A stretch of 64,000 nucleotides of DNA from Sorex araneus (GCF_027595985.1 NC_073312.1:4613051-4677050), one strand, 5' to 3'; shown: positions 45,201 through 58,900, counted from the stretch's first letter. Notes: a model not told the origin generated them from the letters alone. Translations and numbers: made by a program.

Positions 45201-48200
45201 GCCTGGCGACTCCGCTGAGGACGCGTGTCCACGCCCGTCCACGCCTGTCCACTCTAAGCACAGACCTCGCCCGGCCCCTCAGGTCTGAGCTCTTTATCTT
45301 TTAGGCCACCCCCCGCAGTGCTCAGGGCTTACTCCCGACTCTGTGCTCAGGGCTTGCTCCTGGCAGGCTCGGGGGCCTGATGGGCTGCTGGGGACCCAAC
45401 CGGGTCAGAGCACACGCGGCCAGCACCCTCCCCGCTGCGTCACTGCTGCGGGCCCTCAGCACCTAGTCCTATCCCAGGCACTGACCACTGACCACTGCTA
45501 CTGAAGCACTGACCACTTCCGCCTGCCTGTGTCGCAGGGGTCCCTCCCCTGTCTGAACCTCTGCCCTGCCCCAACACCACCTCCAGTGGAGGCCCCCAGG
45601 GAGGCCCAGAGCCCAGCGGGTGAGACAGACCCCCACATGGTACTAGAGGGGCCGGGAGGGGGTCGAAGCTGGCGACCCCCTGCAGCCCCGTGAGGTCCCC
45701 GGGGATCACTGAGTCACATCCTCAGCCTTCTCGGATCCTCGGAATGTTCCACAGTAAAAAGGTGTTTTGAGGGGCCGGAGCGATAGCACAGCGGGGAGGG
45801 CGTTTGCCTTGCATGCAGCCGACCCGGGTTCGATTCCCAGCATCCCGTAGGGTCCCCCGAGCACCGCCAGGAGTAATTCCTGAGTGCAGAGCCAGGAGTG
45901 ACCCCTGGGCATCACCGGGTGTGACCCAAAAAGCAAAAAAAAAAAAAAAAAAAAAAAAAGGGTGTTTTGAATTGGGGGCTGGGGGAGAGCCGGAAGGGCG
46001 GCACTCACGGCTCATGCTCGAAATGCCAGTTCAGGGCCCAGCCGGGCTGCGCCCCCCCCACCCCCCGCCCCCCACACACAGTCACACTGCGGTGGCCCTG
46101 CTCGAGCACTGCCGACCACCCTGGGCCCAGCACTGGGGAGCCCCTGCCAAAATGCGATGCTTTGTGATTTACTGGAGGGGAGGGTCACACCCAGCTGTGC
46201 GCAGGGCTGACTCCGGGCCCTGTGCTCAGGGGCCTCTCCTGGCGCTGCCCAGGGAGCATCCGGGTGGCTGTGTGGGAGGCAGGTACCGCCCCACTGACCC
46301 AGGAAGAGCTTCTCAGTCCGCAGACTGCCCACGCCTGGCTCCCACGGGCACTGCCCGCCCCACCCAGGCTCCAGGGTGTCCCCACTCCCGGCAACCCCCC
46401 CCCCCGCCCTGCCTGCTCACCTGGTGGGCCCCGACGCCCAGCTCCCGCAGGGCCAGCTGGAAGAACTCGGGCGACGGCTTCCCCACCACGTGGGCGCTGA
46501 TGCCGCAGGCGTACTGCGGAGAGGAGACGGGTGTGGGCTGCCCGCCAGGAGGCCCCGCCCCCACGTGGACAGCTGGACCGGGGGCATCAGGTACAGATGC
46601 CGTCGAGACCCACCCGGGGGCCGCCCGGGACACCCCTCGGGCCCCTCCACAGTGCCCCTCCCACCCCCAACCGTCAGGGGCGCTCCCGGAGGGAGGCAAG
46701 GTGGCATCTGCCATTCCTCCGCCTGACTGGGGGGGCAAGAACCTGGGGGCCCCACCCCAGAGGAGGGTCCGGGGGTGCCGGAAGGCCTGGTCGCAGACAG
46801 AAGCGGCCACAGAGCTGGGGGCCAGGCCGCGGGGGGGGCAGGAGGCGGGCGGCCCGGCACACACGCTTGCCCTCCCCCACGCCCCTCGGCTCCAGGGCGG
46901 ACCCGGCGGTACCTCGAGTGCCCTCATGTAGGCCCCCACGTCCAGCATCAGCCCCGACGTCTCCTTGTAGTAGCGGCTGCAAGAGGAGGAGGGCAGTGAG
47001 CTGGCCAAGGGCCGGGAGCCGAGTCTGGCCACCAGGCCGCCTGGGTGGGCGGCAACGGACCCCCCCCCCCGCCGCTGCCACGATGGACGGGACCCTGGGG
47101 CCGGGGGACCCAGTGGCCTGTGTCCCGGGCAGGACAGCAGGTGCACGTGCTAAGGACCCACCTGACTGTCACCCCAGAAAGCACCTTCGCTCCGGAGTGC
47201 CCGCCAGCCCGGGGCCGCGAGGTGACAGCTGGCCCGGGCACCCGGGGCTCTCCCGCCGGGAGCAGAGAGGGCAGAGGGGAGCCCGGCTGCACCCATCCCG
47301 GCCCAGTGCAGCCACTGAAGAAGCTGCTTTCCTCGTTCTCTGTTTCCAAGCGGGTGGTCTTGCCTGCGACCTCGGTGGGGACGGGGAGGGGCGGCAGAGC
47401 CCAGCGACCCCGGGATGGAGGGGAAGGGGGGAACGAGTCGCACAGGGGGCTGTGGTCCTGACTGGGGGAAGCAGAGCTGCCCTCAGCTCAGCCATGCCAG
47501 GCACCTGGGCATCATTCCAATCTGTAAAATGGCCACCGAACACACACACACAGACATACGCACGCACACACACACAGACACACATAGACACACACAGACA
47601 CAAAGACACATGCACAGACACAGATACACACTCAGATACACAGACACACTCAAACACACAGACACACACAGATATACACACAGACATACACACTCACACA
47701 GACACACATAGACACACACAGACACAAAGACACATGCACAGACACACTCAGAGACACAGATACACACTCAGATACAGACACAGACACACTCAAACACACA
47801 GACACACACAGACATACACACAGAGGCACAGACACACACAGATACACACTCACACAGACACACACACAAAGACACATGCAGACACACTCAGACACAGATA
47901 CACACTCAGATACAGACAGACACAGACACATTCAGACACACACAGACACACACACACACACACACACACACACGGGCCCTTCCTCCTGAGGGGACCGGCA
48001 TGTGGCTGCGGGGAATGCCCTGGGCACTCACCCCCTGGCACCTCTCTGCATTCCCCGCGGCCCCCACGCTCCCAGGAAGGACTCCTGTGGGAGTTGTGGG
48101 TGTCCCCCGCAGGGACGGGTGCGTGGGCCTCAGAGGGGACCCCAAAAGGATAGGGGCCAGTGGACACCGCTCAGCAGGAAACCAGGTGATAGGCCACGTG

Positions 48201-51200
48201 GCCTAAGCCGGGGCCTGCAAGTGCGCCCCCATTCAGATAGGCTGAGCTCATGCACGACACCGGCCTCAGGCCTGGAATAAAGACAGGAACCCGCATTCAT
48301 CCCAACATCCCTCCCGCATCCCCCCGCATCCCCCCGCATCCCTCTGCATCCCTCCCCACATCCATCTCGCATCCCTCCGCATCCCTCCCAGCATCCATCC
48401 CGCATCCCTCCCACATCCATCCCCGCATCCCTCCCTACAGCATCCTGCATCCCTCCCACATCCCTCCCGCATCCCCCCCGCATCCCTCCCTCAGCCATCC
48501 TGCATCTCGCCTGCATCCCTCCCCACATCTCTCCCTGCCTCCATCCTGCCTCCATCCCCGCATCCCTCCTGATGCTCGCACACCCCCGCAGCCCGCAGCC
48601 CTGGGTCCTGAGCACTTCCTCCTGAGTCACTCAGGGGACGAGGCGGTCTCCCTCACCAAGCCAAGTGTCAAGAAGGTGGGAGTGGCGACCGCAGGCAGTG
48701 GGGACAGGGGCAGGGGAGTCGTGCAGGCTCGGGGGTGAACCGCCCACTCCCCTGTGCAGGACTGGGCACCCCGACTCAGGCTGGGGGGAGCAGGAGAGCG
48801 CAGAGTCCCCGAGCAGGGCAGCATGGGAGGTGAGCAGCCCAGGCCTGCGCCCCACCTGCGGGGGCAAACGGGGGGCCAGGAGGGGGTCCCCGAGAAGGAA
48901 CGGCACCTGGGAGCTGCAGGGGAGGGCGCCCCGTGGAGGGGGAGGGGACAAGCTCAGGCCGGCGGCCTCCTGCTCCCCGTCAGAGGGGAACCAGGGGCGC
49001 CAAGCTGGCAGTGGGTGCTGGGGGGCCTCTCGGGCGGTACATGGGGAGGGGCTGGGACACAGGGCAAACTCTGCTGCGACCTGGGTTCCAGCTGTGCCAC
49101 CCCTTGGGGTCCCCTGAGCACCGCCAGGAGTGACCCCCAAGCACAGAGCCAGGAGTCGGCCCTGCGAGTTGCGGAAAGCAACCACCCAAAGCCCGGGGCA
49201 GCGCCACCTGGCTGTCCCGACTCAGTGCCGCCCGCACTGGGCTGTCCAGCTGGGACAGGCGCAGGAGGGGGGCTGGCCGCTGCCCCTCTCCCGGGCTCCT
49301 GTCCGTTCCTGGGGGTCCCGGGGGAAAGGGTGGCTCTGCCCGCAGCAACGCCCCCCTGCACGCATCCCCTTTGCTCCGTTTCTCCCTCCGGGGAGCGAGG
49401 CAGCACGTGGCGGTCAGCTGCTTGCTGGGAGCGTCACTGAGCCACGGGCAGGGCCAGCACCGCCCGAGTCCCGGGGAAGACCCGCTCGGCCCAAGGGGGT
49501 GTTCGGGGGGTGGGGGGGCTCATCAGACGGGGACGGGGACGGGGAGACGCAGTCAGAGAGATTTTCTGCCTCCTTCTCCGGCCCCTTCCGGTAATTCCGC
49601 CGGCTCCTTCCAAATGACCACTTGCCCTTTCCCACAGAGCCATTAACCTTCCTGAGTCTGCCGCGTAAACAGCTTAATTTCCTGACAGCCGCATGACAGA
49701 AGAAATTACAAAGGCAATTCCCACTCTCGGCCCCAGCAGATGCCAAATGTAAATCATCCCATCCCCGAGGAGCACGCGGCACCCAGCCGACCGGCCTGAC
49801 GCCCCCCCCCACTCGCACCAGGCCTGGGACCCAGGGCCGGAAGCAGCTGGGTCCCCTCTCTGGTTTCTGACTGCCCCAACCTGGCCCATGCCTGAGCCCC
49901 CCACCCGCGCACACCTCCTCTTCACCAGGGTGCAGGAAGACAGAGCTAAAAGCTAAAAGCTGGGGCTGGAGCGATAGCGCAGCGGGGAGGGCGTTTGCCT
50001 TGCATGCGGCCAACCCGGGTTCGATTCCCAGCATCCCATAGGGTCCCCTGAGCACTGCCAGGGGTAATTCCTGAGTGCAGAGTTAGGAGTAACCCCTGTG
50101 CATCGCCGGGTGTGACCCAAAAAGCAAAAAAATAAAATAAATAAATAAAAGCCAAAAGCTTAGTGGGGCCTTTTCTTCTCTTTCTCTCCAGCAAACCTAC
50201 CTGAACCCCGGCCCGGGATCGGGAATAATCCGAGACAGTTTCCAAGGGAGAGAAAGTGTGGGGCGGGGGTGATGGCTCAAAGGGCCGGAGAGAGCTCAGG
50301 GGTCAGACCTGAGTGGTCTCAGCAACAGGCCAGCAGTGATGAGCAGGAAACCCCCTGCGGCCCCCCCAAAGAGAGAAAGTCTGCACAGAAATGGGTTAGG
50401 ACAGAGACCCCCAAGCAGGGAGCCCTGGGCGGGGGAGACAGCGCAGGGCCCAGTATCTGCCTCCTATGCAGCCGACTCCCCCGCATGGCACACGGGCCCT
50501 TGCGCCCCGCCAGGAATAATCCTGAGCACAGAGCCAAGAGCACTGCTAGGCGCCTCCGGGTCGGGCCCCAAAACCGGGAACAGGAGTAGGGCCGACCCTG
50601 GTGGGGGATTCGTGCTATTGTGTCCAGAACTCAACTACCAGGAACCCTGTAAACCAGGTTCTTTAAATTAAAAACACTTATTTTTAAAAAGGAGGTAGGG
50701 GCAGGAGAGTAACAGAATGGGTAAGGGGCTCGCCCGGTGCCCTCCAGAGTGAGCCCTGAGCACTGGGGGGGGAGTCCCCAGGAAAGGAGGCAGCTGCTGG
50801 CGGGGACAGTGAGGCCAGCTGGCGTCTGGACTGCCGGTGGCGGGGCGGAAAGGCACGGAAACCCTTTTGGGGGGGCCACACCCGGCGATGCGCGGGGCTC
50901 ACTCCTGGGAATCGAACTCGGCCCCAAGGGCGGCGAGCGCCCTGCTGGCTGTGCCATCTCTCTGCCCCCAACGCAGTGCGACTCTTTTTCCTTTGGGGTC
51001 ACACCCAGCGATGCTCAGCGGGTCCTCCTGGCTCTGCACTCAGGAGTTACTCCTGGCGGTGCTCCGGGGACTATACGGGATGCTGGGGATCGAACCCGGG
51101 TTGGCCGTGTGCAAGTACAGCCCAACCTGCTATGCTACCGCTGCAGCCCCTGCACTGCGACTCTGAAGTGCCCGTGTCCCCTGGCAAGGCCCAGGTGCCC

Positions 51201-52927
51201 AGCTCACCCGGTCCCCCTCACCCGGTCCCATATCACCCCATCCCCCCTCACCCCATCCCATGTCACCCCATCCCCCTCACCCCATCCCCCCACCCCCATC
51301 CCATGTCACCCGGTCCCCCCTCACCCGGTCCCCCCTCACCCAATCCCCCTCACCCCAACCCCCCTCACCCCGCCCCCCTCACCCCGTCCCCACTCACCCG
51401 GTCCCCAGCGAGATGAGCAGGGGCTCCTGAAGTGCCATCAGCACCTGGAAGGCCGCGTTCATGTTGCGGTAGGAGAAATCGTCCCCCGCGTCCCCGAGCA
51501 CCACGCAGTTGGGGTTGGACGTGTCGATCCCGTCAAACTCGGAGCGGATGCCTGCAGGAGAGGGTGGGGAGTCCCAGGCTGGCCCCCACAGTCCCGGGAC
51601 CCAGCCCCCAGCTGGCCCTCTTGTCAGGAGGGACGGGGGCTGGGGCCATTTTTATAACAGGGGCCACACCTGCGGGGGCTGGGACCCAGGGCTGGGCTTT
51701 GGGCCTCTCACGCCTGTGCTCTGCCCTGGGACACGCCAGTCTCTCAGCGTCTCCCAGCCGGAGCCTGAGGTCCCCCCTGAGAGGACTTGGGAAGAGAGAG
51801 ATGCCCCCAAAGCAGCAGCTGGAGCACCAGAGCCAGGAGTCCCTTAGCCCAACGCCTCGGGTGGGGACCCTAACGCTGCATCGGGAGGTGACGTCTGTCT
51901 GCAGGTCCCTGCTGGCCCTGAGCTGCAGGAACCAGACACAGGTCAGCAACCCCCGGGACAGGTCAACAGCACGCACACACGCTGGCACATGTGCGCACAC
52001 ACACATGCACGCACCTGAACACATACACACTGCTAGCACATACACACGTGGACGCACACACAGACCTGCATGCACACACACAGAGCACACACACACATGC
52101 ATGCATGCACCTGAACACATACACACTGCTAGCACATACACACGTGGACGCACACACAGACCTGCATGCACACACACAGAGCACACACACACGCATGCAT
52201 TCTAAGGACACAGGTACACATATGCATACTTATAAACACAATCACAATGCACACTCGTGCACACAGGCCCTACACTCACGTATGGTGACAGAGCACACGT
52301 GTACACACATACATGCCAAACGTACATGTGTGTGCACAGACGCCTGCACCCAGAGAGCACAGCAGCCTCTCTCCCCGCCGGGGTGACCTCGGGGAGGGGA
52401 GCAGGGGAGCCTGAGTCCAGGCCCTGCTCTCTCCCTCTCTCCACCCCGCCCCCTCGGTCCATGTTGGGGCCACACCCAGCTGCGGGGTCCATATGGGATG
52501 CCGGAGATCAAACCTAGACGGCCACGTGCAAGGGCCCTCCCCGCTGCCCTCCCCCGGCCCCGCTGCATTCTGACCAGGCGGGGCCCCTGAGGGCCGCTCC
52601 CGCGGGGGTGGGCGGAGGACAGACCCCCGTGCCGGGCTGGGAGGCGAAAGCACGAGGGACAGAGAAGCAGGAGTCGCTCCTCGTTAGGATGCAGAAGGCG
52701 CCTTCCAGAGACGTGCGGAGCGAGGGTCAAAGGGGCGTCTGGCACCCAGACTCATCCCAGGGCGTAAGCGGGTCGCAGTGGCCCGCACTGATGGAGGTCA
52801 GGCGCAGCGTGGGGGCACGAGAAACCTGCGGTCTTCACGATCACACACGCACGCGCACACACATATGCACATGCACACATGGACACAGCTCCACACGCAG
52901 GACTCCAGAATCCCGCAGCGCTGAGTA

Positions 52928-52966
<39 letters not shown>

Positions 52967-55900
52967 GGACACGATATTCCTGCAGCACTCAGTATCAGGT
53001 ACACACACATGCGCGCGCACACGCATACACATATACACACACTATACATATTCCCGCAGCACACTATCACATGCACAAAGCACACACACATGCGCACACA
53101 CGTGCACACACGCATACACGTACACACACACACTAGACATATTCCCGCAGCACACTATCACGTGCACAAAGCACACGCACACAAGCACATGCACACACGC
53201 ACACACATGCATGCACACATAGGACATCAGAATCCTGCGGCGCTCAGTATCAGACAACACACAGGCACACACGCACACGCGGGGTACGATATCCAGTGAT
53301 ATTCCTGCAGCACTCAGCATCACGTGCACATACACATGCGTATGCGTACACACACTCACACACACACACACACACAGTGTGTGTGGACCTCTGGACCTGA
53401 CTGGGGCGCCCGGGCATGGGGGCAGGCGTGGCCCTGTCCCCCGGGAGCCCACAGCAGCGGCCGGCGTCCCCACAGAGGCACCGCCCGGGCCCGGCCACCC
53501 CCACCCCGACGGGCCTGCAGCCCGGCTCACCGTCGTGGACGAGCAGGTGTGGGCGCAGGCTCCGCTCCCGCAGGAGCTGGCGGGCGGCCGGGGCGGGCGC
53601 GGTCACCTCCTCCTCGCTGACGTCGAAGCCCAGGGCCCGCAGCTGCCGCACCAGGGCCTCCCGTGTCTTCTGCGACTCATTGGTGCAGAACCGCACCCTC
53701 AGTCCCGACTGCTTCAGCCTGCGGGGAGAGGCCCGGCCCTCAGCGCCGGCCACGCGGGCCCACGCCCTGCTGCCCACCCCCTCGCCCGCCCCCGCAGCCC
53801 CCGCAACCTGGCTACGGTGCGGCCCAGCCCGGCTTCACCGCCTGAGGCCCGGCCCGGACGCCCGAGTGTCTGTCCGTCAGCCGGACACAGCCCCGACGGA
53901 CACACACGTCACTGAGCTCCACTGGGCGCGGCCCCACGCAGCCCCCTCCCCTGCCGCCTTGCTGCCCCCCGGAGCACCGGGGAACCGGGGAGCCCCTCAG
54001 GGCCAGGGCACAGCACCCCGCCTGCCACTGCCCTCCCCTCCCGCCTCTGCAGGGCGCGAGCCACCCCCCACTACAGGCGCGCTTCCTGGGCCCATGTGAG
54101 GTCAGGAAGGGGGTCTGCGGGGTCTCCGCACCCCCAGGCTCCCTGCACCGCGGACCCCCAAATGACGACAGGTCGGAGGGCCCCTGCTCGCCCACGCGGG
54201 TGTCCCAAGGGGGCCAGCAGAGAGCCAGGACGTGGGTGGGGGGGAAACAAACAATTCCCCTCGCTGCCCAGAGAGGCAGGTTCGGGGTCCGCCCGCGGAG
54301 CCGTAGTATTTGTCTTTCCCGGCCAGGGGCCCATGAATTATCAATTACGCCCAGTGGTTAATTGCCCTTCATAAAGGCGGCCTCGGCTGTGGAATTAGGC
54401 AGTTAATACGTCGTAACTAATGGCGCCCTGTTCTCCCTGCTCTCGGCAGCGGGGGGCCGGGAAGGTGCGAGTCGGACCCAAGTTAATGGGCAGCTGCGTA
54501 AAGAAGGGGTGGGCGCCGGGGACTAATTACCGCTAACGGATGGCGCTGTGACCTTCGCAGAACAGCGAGCAGGCCCCGCGGGGACTCGGGCCGCCCATCT
54601 GCGCCACCACCCGTCGGGGGAGCGACAGTCTCCGACAGAGCCGCCGCTGGACGTGCCGCCCGCCGGACAGCAGGAGAGGGCCGCCGGGCCGGGGCCCGAG
54701 CGTGGGGGGCCGTCGTCCGTCCACGCCCCCGAAAGGCTCAGAAACGTCACCACGATTCCGACCGAGCACTGGAGACGAAGAGTCCTGGCTGAGCACTTAA
54801 ACGGTGGGGCGGCCCCTGGGATCTAAGCCCCACCTCCTGGGGAAGGCCGGTGCTGCCCCTCAGAGCCACAACCCCACACCCCTGCCCCCGACGGGAACCA
54901 AAACATGACCTCCCCGCCTGGTGGTCTCATCTCTGCCCTGCGGAAGGGGCTTGGGGCGTCTGTCCCGCTTCCCCCTGTGAGCAGCTGAGGCAGGAACCGG
55001 GGTGCTGGGGCAGGGCAGGAGCACAGCGGGGAGGGCGCTGACCCTCCCTGCCTGGCCCGGGACATCCCGTGGGGTCCCCCGAGCACCGCCAGGAGTGGCT
55101 CCGGGGAGCAGAGCCAGGAGGAAGCCCTCCCTGAGCATCATGGGCGGGGAGAGTCCCCCTAAAAGCAAAAAGGGAAAGAACCAGGGGGGCTCGGGGGAGC
55201 AGAGGCGCCACCCCAATGTCCCACAGCCCGAGCCTCTGCCCGCCCGCGGGGCTGTGCCCAGGCCCGGCCACCAGCAGGCGGGGCAGCTGGCCCAGGAACG
55301 CAGGCGCTCTGCTCAGGGTCCGTCCTGCAGGCAGGGAAGGCCACACTGACCACGGCCAGCGTCTGTGTGTGTGGGCGGGCGGGGGGCACAGGGTATCGGG
55401 GGCCCCTGCACTCGGGACAGAGGCAGAGAGTGAGGCACCGGGCTAAGGGGCCACTCCCGGGCTGAACTGGACGCCCGCGTCCTTCTCTGGGGGGACGCCC
55501 TGGTGATGGCTGACCAGGCCACTCTGGGGACTGAACCCGGGTCTCCCGCATGCAGGGTGGACGGCCCGGCTCTCTGAGCCACTCCCCGGCCTGTCCCCCG
55601 CGCTCTGTTCAAGTCTGAGGCGGACAAACTGGAGATGGGGCCTAAGTGGCCGGTCTGGGGGACGGGCCCAGCGGTGCTCAGGTCTGACTTCCGGCTCTGT
55701 GCTCAGGGATCACCCCTGGAGGGGCTTGGAGGACCGTATGCGGTGCCGGGACTCGAACCCGGGCCTTGCTCTGCTCGGTCTCCCGCCCGAGATGGTCTGA
55801 GAAGGCGCTGGCTGTTCAGTGGGTCTCAGGGGAGGGCCTGAGGACAGTGCCTGCCCACCAAGGGACACCGGTCCTGCCCTGTGGGACACAGTGACCAGCA

Positions 55901-58900
55901 GCCACCCAGAGGTCCGGCTGCGAGACCTCAGTGGAGGGGCGGGGGCTGCCAGCGTGGGCTTGGGCCCTTCCCCGCTGCCCTGCGCGGGCCACTGGCAGGC
56001 GTCTCCGGAGCTGCCCGAGTGCCGGGAAAGCCTGAGCTGGCTGGGCCCCAGGGGCGGCCCTGGGGCAAGTCCAGGGTTCCCGGCCCGGGAGGCCCAAAGC
56101 AGGAGTGTCGGCTTGTCCCGGGACACCCCGAACCAGAGCAGGGCTCCGGCTAGACAGACCCAGTTCCTGCCACCAGCACACGGGGCCTACTTCCCGCACC
56201 CCCACCCACCTCCCGCACCCCCCACCCACCTCCCGCACCCCTCCCCGGGACCCACTTCCCGCACCCCCCACCCACTTCCCGCACCCCCCACCCACTTCCC
56301 GCACCCCTCCCCAAGGGCCCTACTTCCCATACCCCTCCCCGGGACCCACTTCCAGTACCCCTCCCCGGGGGCCCACTTCCCGCACCCCAACCCACCTCCC
56401 GCACCCCTCCCCAGGACCCACCTCCCACACCCCTCCCTGGGGACCCACTTCCCGCACCCCTCCCCGGGACCCACCTCCCGCACCCCTCCCCGGGACCCAC
56501 TTCCCGCACCCCTCCCCGGGACCCACTTCCCGCACCCCTCCCAGGACCCACTTCCCGCACCCCTCCCAGGACCCACTTCCCCCACCCCTCCCCGGGGATC
56601 CACTTCCTGAACCCCTCCCCGGGGGCCCACTTCCCGCCTTCCTTCCCGCACCCCTCCCGGGACCCACTTCCCGCACCCCTCCCCAGGACCCACTCCCTGC
56701 GGCCCGCTAGGTCTCTGAACTGACCTTCACCCGCGAGGACAGAGCGGCCGGCCGGCTCTGAGTGACGGGGACGCCGTGGCGTGTGGACCGTCACTTGCAA
56801 ATCACTTCGGACCTCACACATCTGCTGGCTGTCGGCAGCTGCCAGGGGCGCTCACCCGAAAATAATGGGCACCTTCCTCTCGGGCGGGAGGCGGGAGAGC
56901 GGGGACGGCCGCTGGACATCCTGGGTGACCTTGGCCAGCCTGAGCCGGCCGCCCTCCCGGCTCCCTGTCCAGGGAACCCAGTGTCCCCCCCACCCCAGGC
57001 TCCCTCTTCTCCCCACTCGCCCCACCCCCAGGCAGGCCCAGGCCCTCTTGGTGCCTACGTCCCCTCCTCCAGGGAGACCCCCAGGCATCCTCCTCCCACT
57101 GGCCAACCCAGCCTGGAGGCTGCTCCGCGCCGGCCTGCAGTGAGTGCTCCCCCCTCCTGCACCGCCCAGCCCACCTGCCCAGTGACCAGCAGAGACTCGG
57201 TTTACCAGCCGTGCCCCTGCCCACCACCTCCAGTCTGGGCGTGAGGCGGTTTGTGGGTGGGTCACAGGCAGAGGCGGGGCTCAGGACCCCAGGGCAGTGC
57301 ACGGGGCCACACCGCGGGACGTGAGTGAGCAGGACCCTCCTTGCTGCCCCCCGGAGGCCACGTGTGACAGGAAGGAGGAGGCAGGTGCCTGGGACAGGCC
57401 GGGGCCCCCCCATCCCGCAGGGCTGCAGTGGCACCCAGGGGGCCTCTGGGCGATGGCCTGGTCCCACCCCCGCCACGGCCCACGTGCTCTGGGGTCCCCA
57501 AGAGGAGCGGGGTGGGGGCGCCTCTGTCTGAAGGGAGTCCGTGAGCACTGTCCCGGGGGCAGGAGGAGGCCAGGCTGACCCCAACCTCCTGAAACAGGCC
57601 GGACACCCACACAGACACACACAGACTCACACTCACAGACATGCACACACAGGCTCACGGAGATACACAATCTCACAGGCACAAACACACTTAGATACAC
57701 AATCACACACAGACACACCACAAGCACAGGCAGACTCGCACGCAGAGATACACAATCACACACAGAAGCACTCACATACCAAGACGCACAATCCCACTCA
57801 CAGACACACGTGAACTGAGACAATCACACACACAGACACACAGACACACGCCACAAACACACACTCAGTGCCCCGGGGGCTGCGGCAGGAGGCAGGACAT
57901 TCGGACTATCCCCTGGGCCCTGGGGGGTCGCCTGGAAGGCTGAGCCGAGCCTGTCCTGGGGCCAGAGTGGACAGACGCTGAGGGCTGGCCCCGGGTTACA
58001 GAGTGGACAGACGCTGAGGGCTGGCCCCTGGTTAGAGTGGACACTGAGGGCTGGCCCCGGGTTACAGAGTGGGCACTGAGGGCTGGCCCCGGGTTAGAGT
58101 GGACACTGAGGGCTGGCCCCGGGTTATAGAGTGGACAGACATGAGGGCTGGCCCCGGGTTACAGAGTGGACACTGAGGGCTGGCCCCGGGTTATAGAGTG
58201 GACACTGAGGGCTGGCCCTGGGTTAGAGTGGACAGACGCTGAGCGGGCACTGTGGCCGGGGCGGGACCTGAGGCCTGGGGGAGGGGGTGGGAATTGCTTT
58301 ATGGGGCCGCCTGCCGGGCCTCCCTCCTTCCTTCCTTCCTCCCGTCCTTCCAGCTTCCTTCCCAGATGGGCTTCAGTGACCCCAGGATGCAGTAAAAGTC
58401 GCCTTTCACATGCGGATGTCCCCGGCTGGCCTTTGTGCTGCCTCCCAGGGCCACCCCGGCCTCCTCTGAATGGCCCCTGGGAGCTCAGCTGTCCCGGCTC
58501 CCATAAAGGGCCCGAGGGGTCCTGATGACCCTGGCCGCACCCCCCGGGAACTGAGAGTGGCCCCAGCTCCCGCAGCCCAGCCCAGGAAGTCACGTGGGCC
58601 CTCCGCAGACCCCTCCCCCTCCTGCTCCCGCTCACCCCGAGGACGGCCAGCTCCCAAGGTGTCCCGCTTGCCACTGGACAGCCCGAGGGCACCCCCCCAT
58701 TGGACAGCCCGAGGGCACCCCACCAGCCACTGGACAGCCCGAGGGTGCCCATCTGTCATTGGACGGTGGCTAGGGGCCCCCACCTGTCAGTGGATGGTCC
58801 CTGGGGTCCTACCTGTCACTGGACAGTCCCTGCCAGTGAGATCTTTTATGTATTTGACCCGGGCCGGGAATGCTAAACCAGACAGGCCTCAAGGAGGCTC

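Larger units (their letters stand above)
42239..46420 (-). other. LHPP: LHPP intron 5
   Basis: 4.2 kb and dense in SINEs in both orientations, with a GT array at 43050-43325, GAAAA arrays and an AT-rich island at 43505-43645. Confidence 0.85.
46977..51397 (-). other. LHPP: LHPP intron 3
   Basis: 4.4 kb. It begins with the donor-copy tandem array, then holds several SINEs, an AT-rich island at 49556-49770, a CATCCCTCC-type array and a CACAGA array. Confidence 0.85.
51552..53530 (-). other. LHPP: LHPP intron 2
   Basis: 2 kb, largely CA-rich repeats: a CA array with a 96-bp tandem duplication (51965-52215), and a composite CA array with repeated unique cores (52845-53390). One worn SINE lies at 52464-52562. 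Confidence 0.85.

Noticed and set aside
47538-47975. CRISPR-like regular repeat array
   Set aside because: Units are simple-sequence microsatellite in a mammalian intron, without unique spacers of constant length.
46531-48153. 540-codon + strand open frame over LHPP exon 4 and the CACAGA array
   Set aside because: Antisense to a real LHPP exon and extended by the repeat.
52905-53345. CRISPR-like repeat/spacer structure
   Set aside because: Spacers are CA runs of varying length, and the locus is a mammalian intron.
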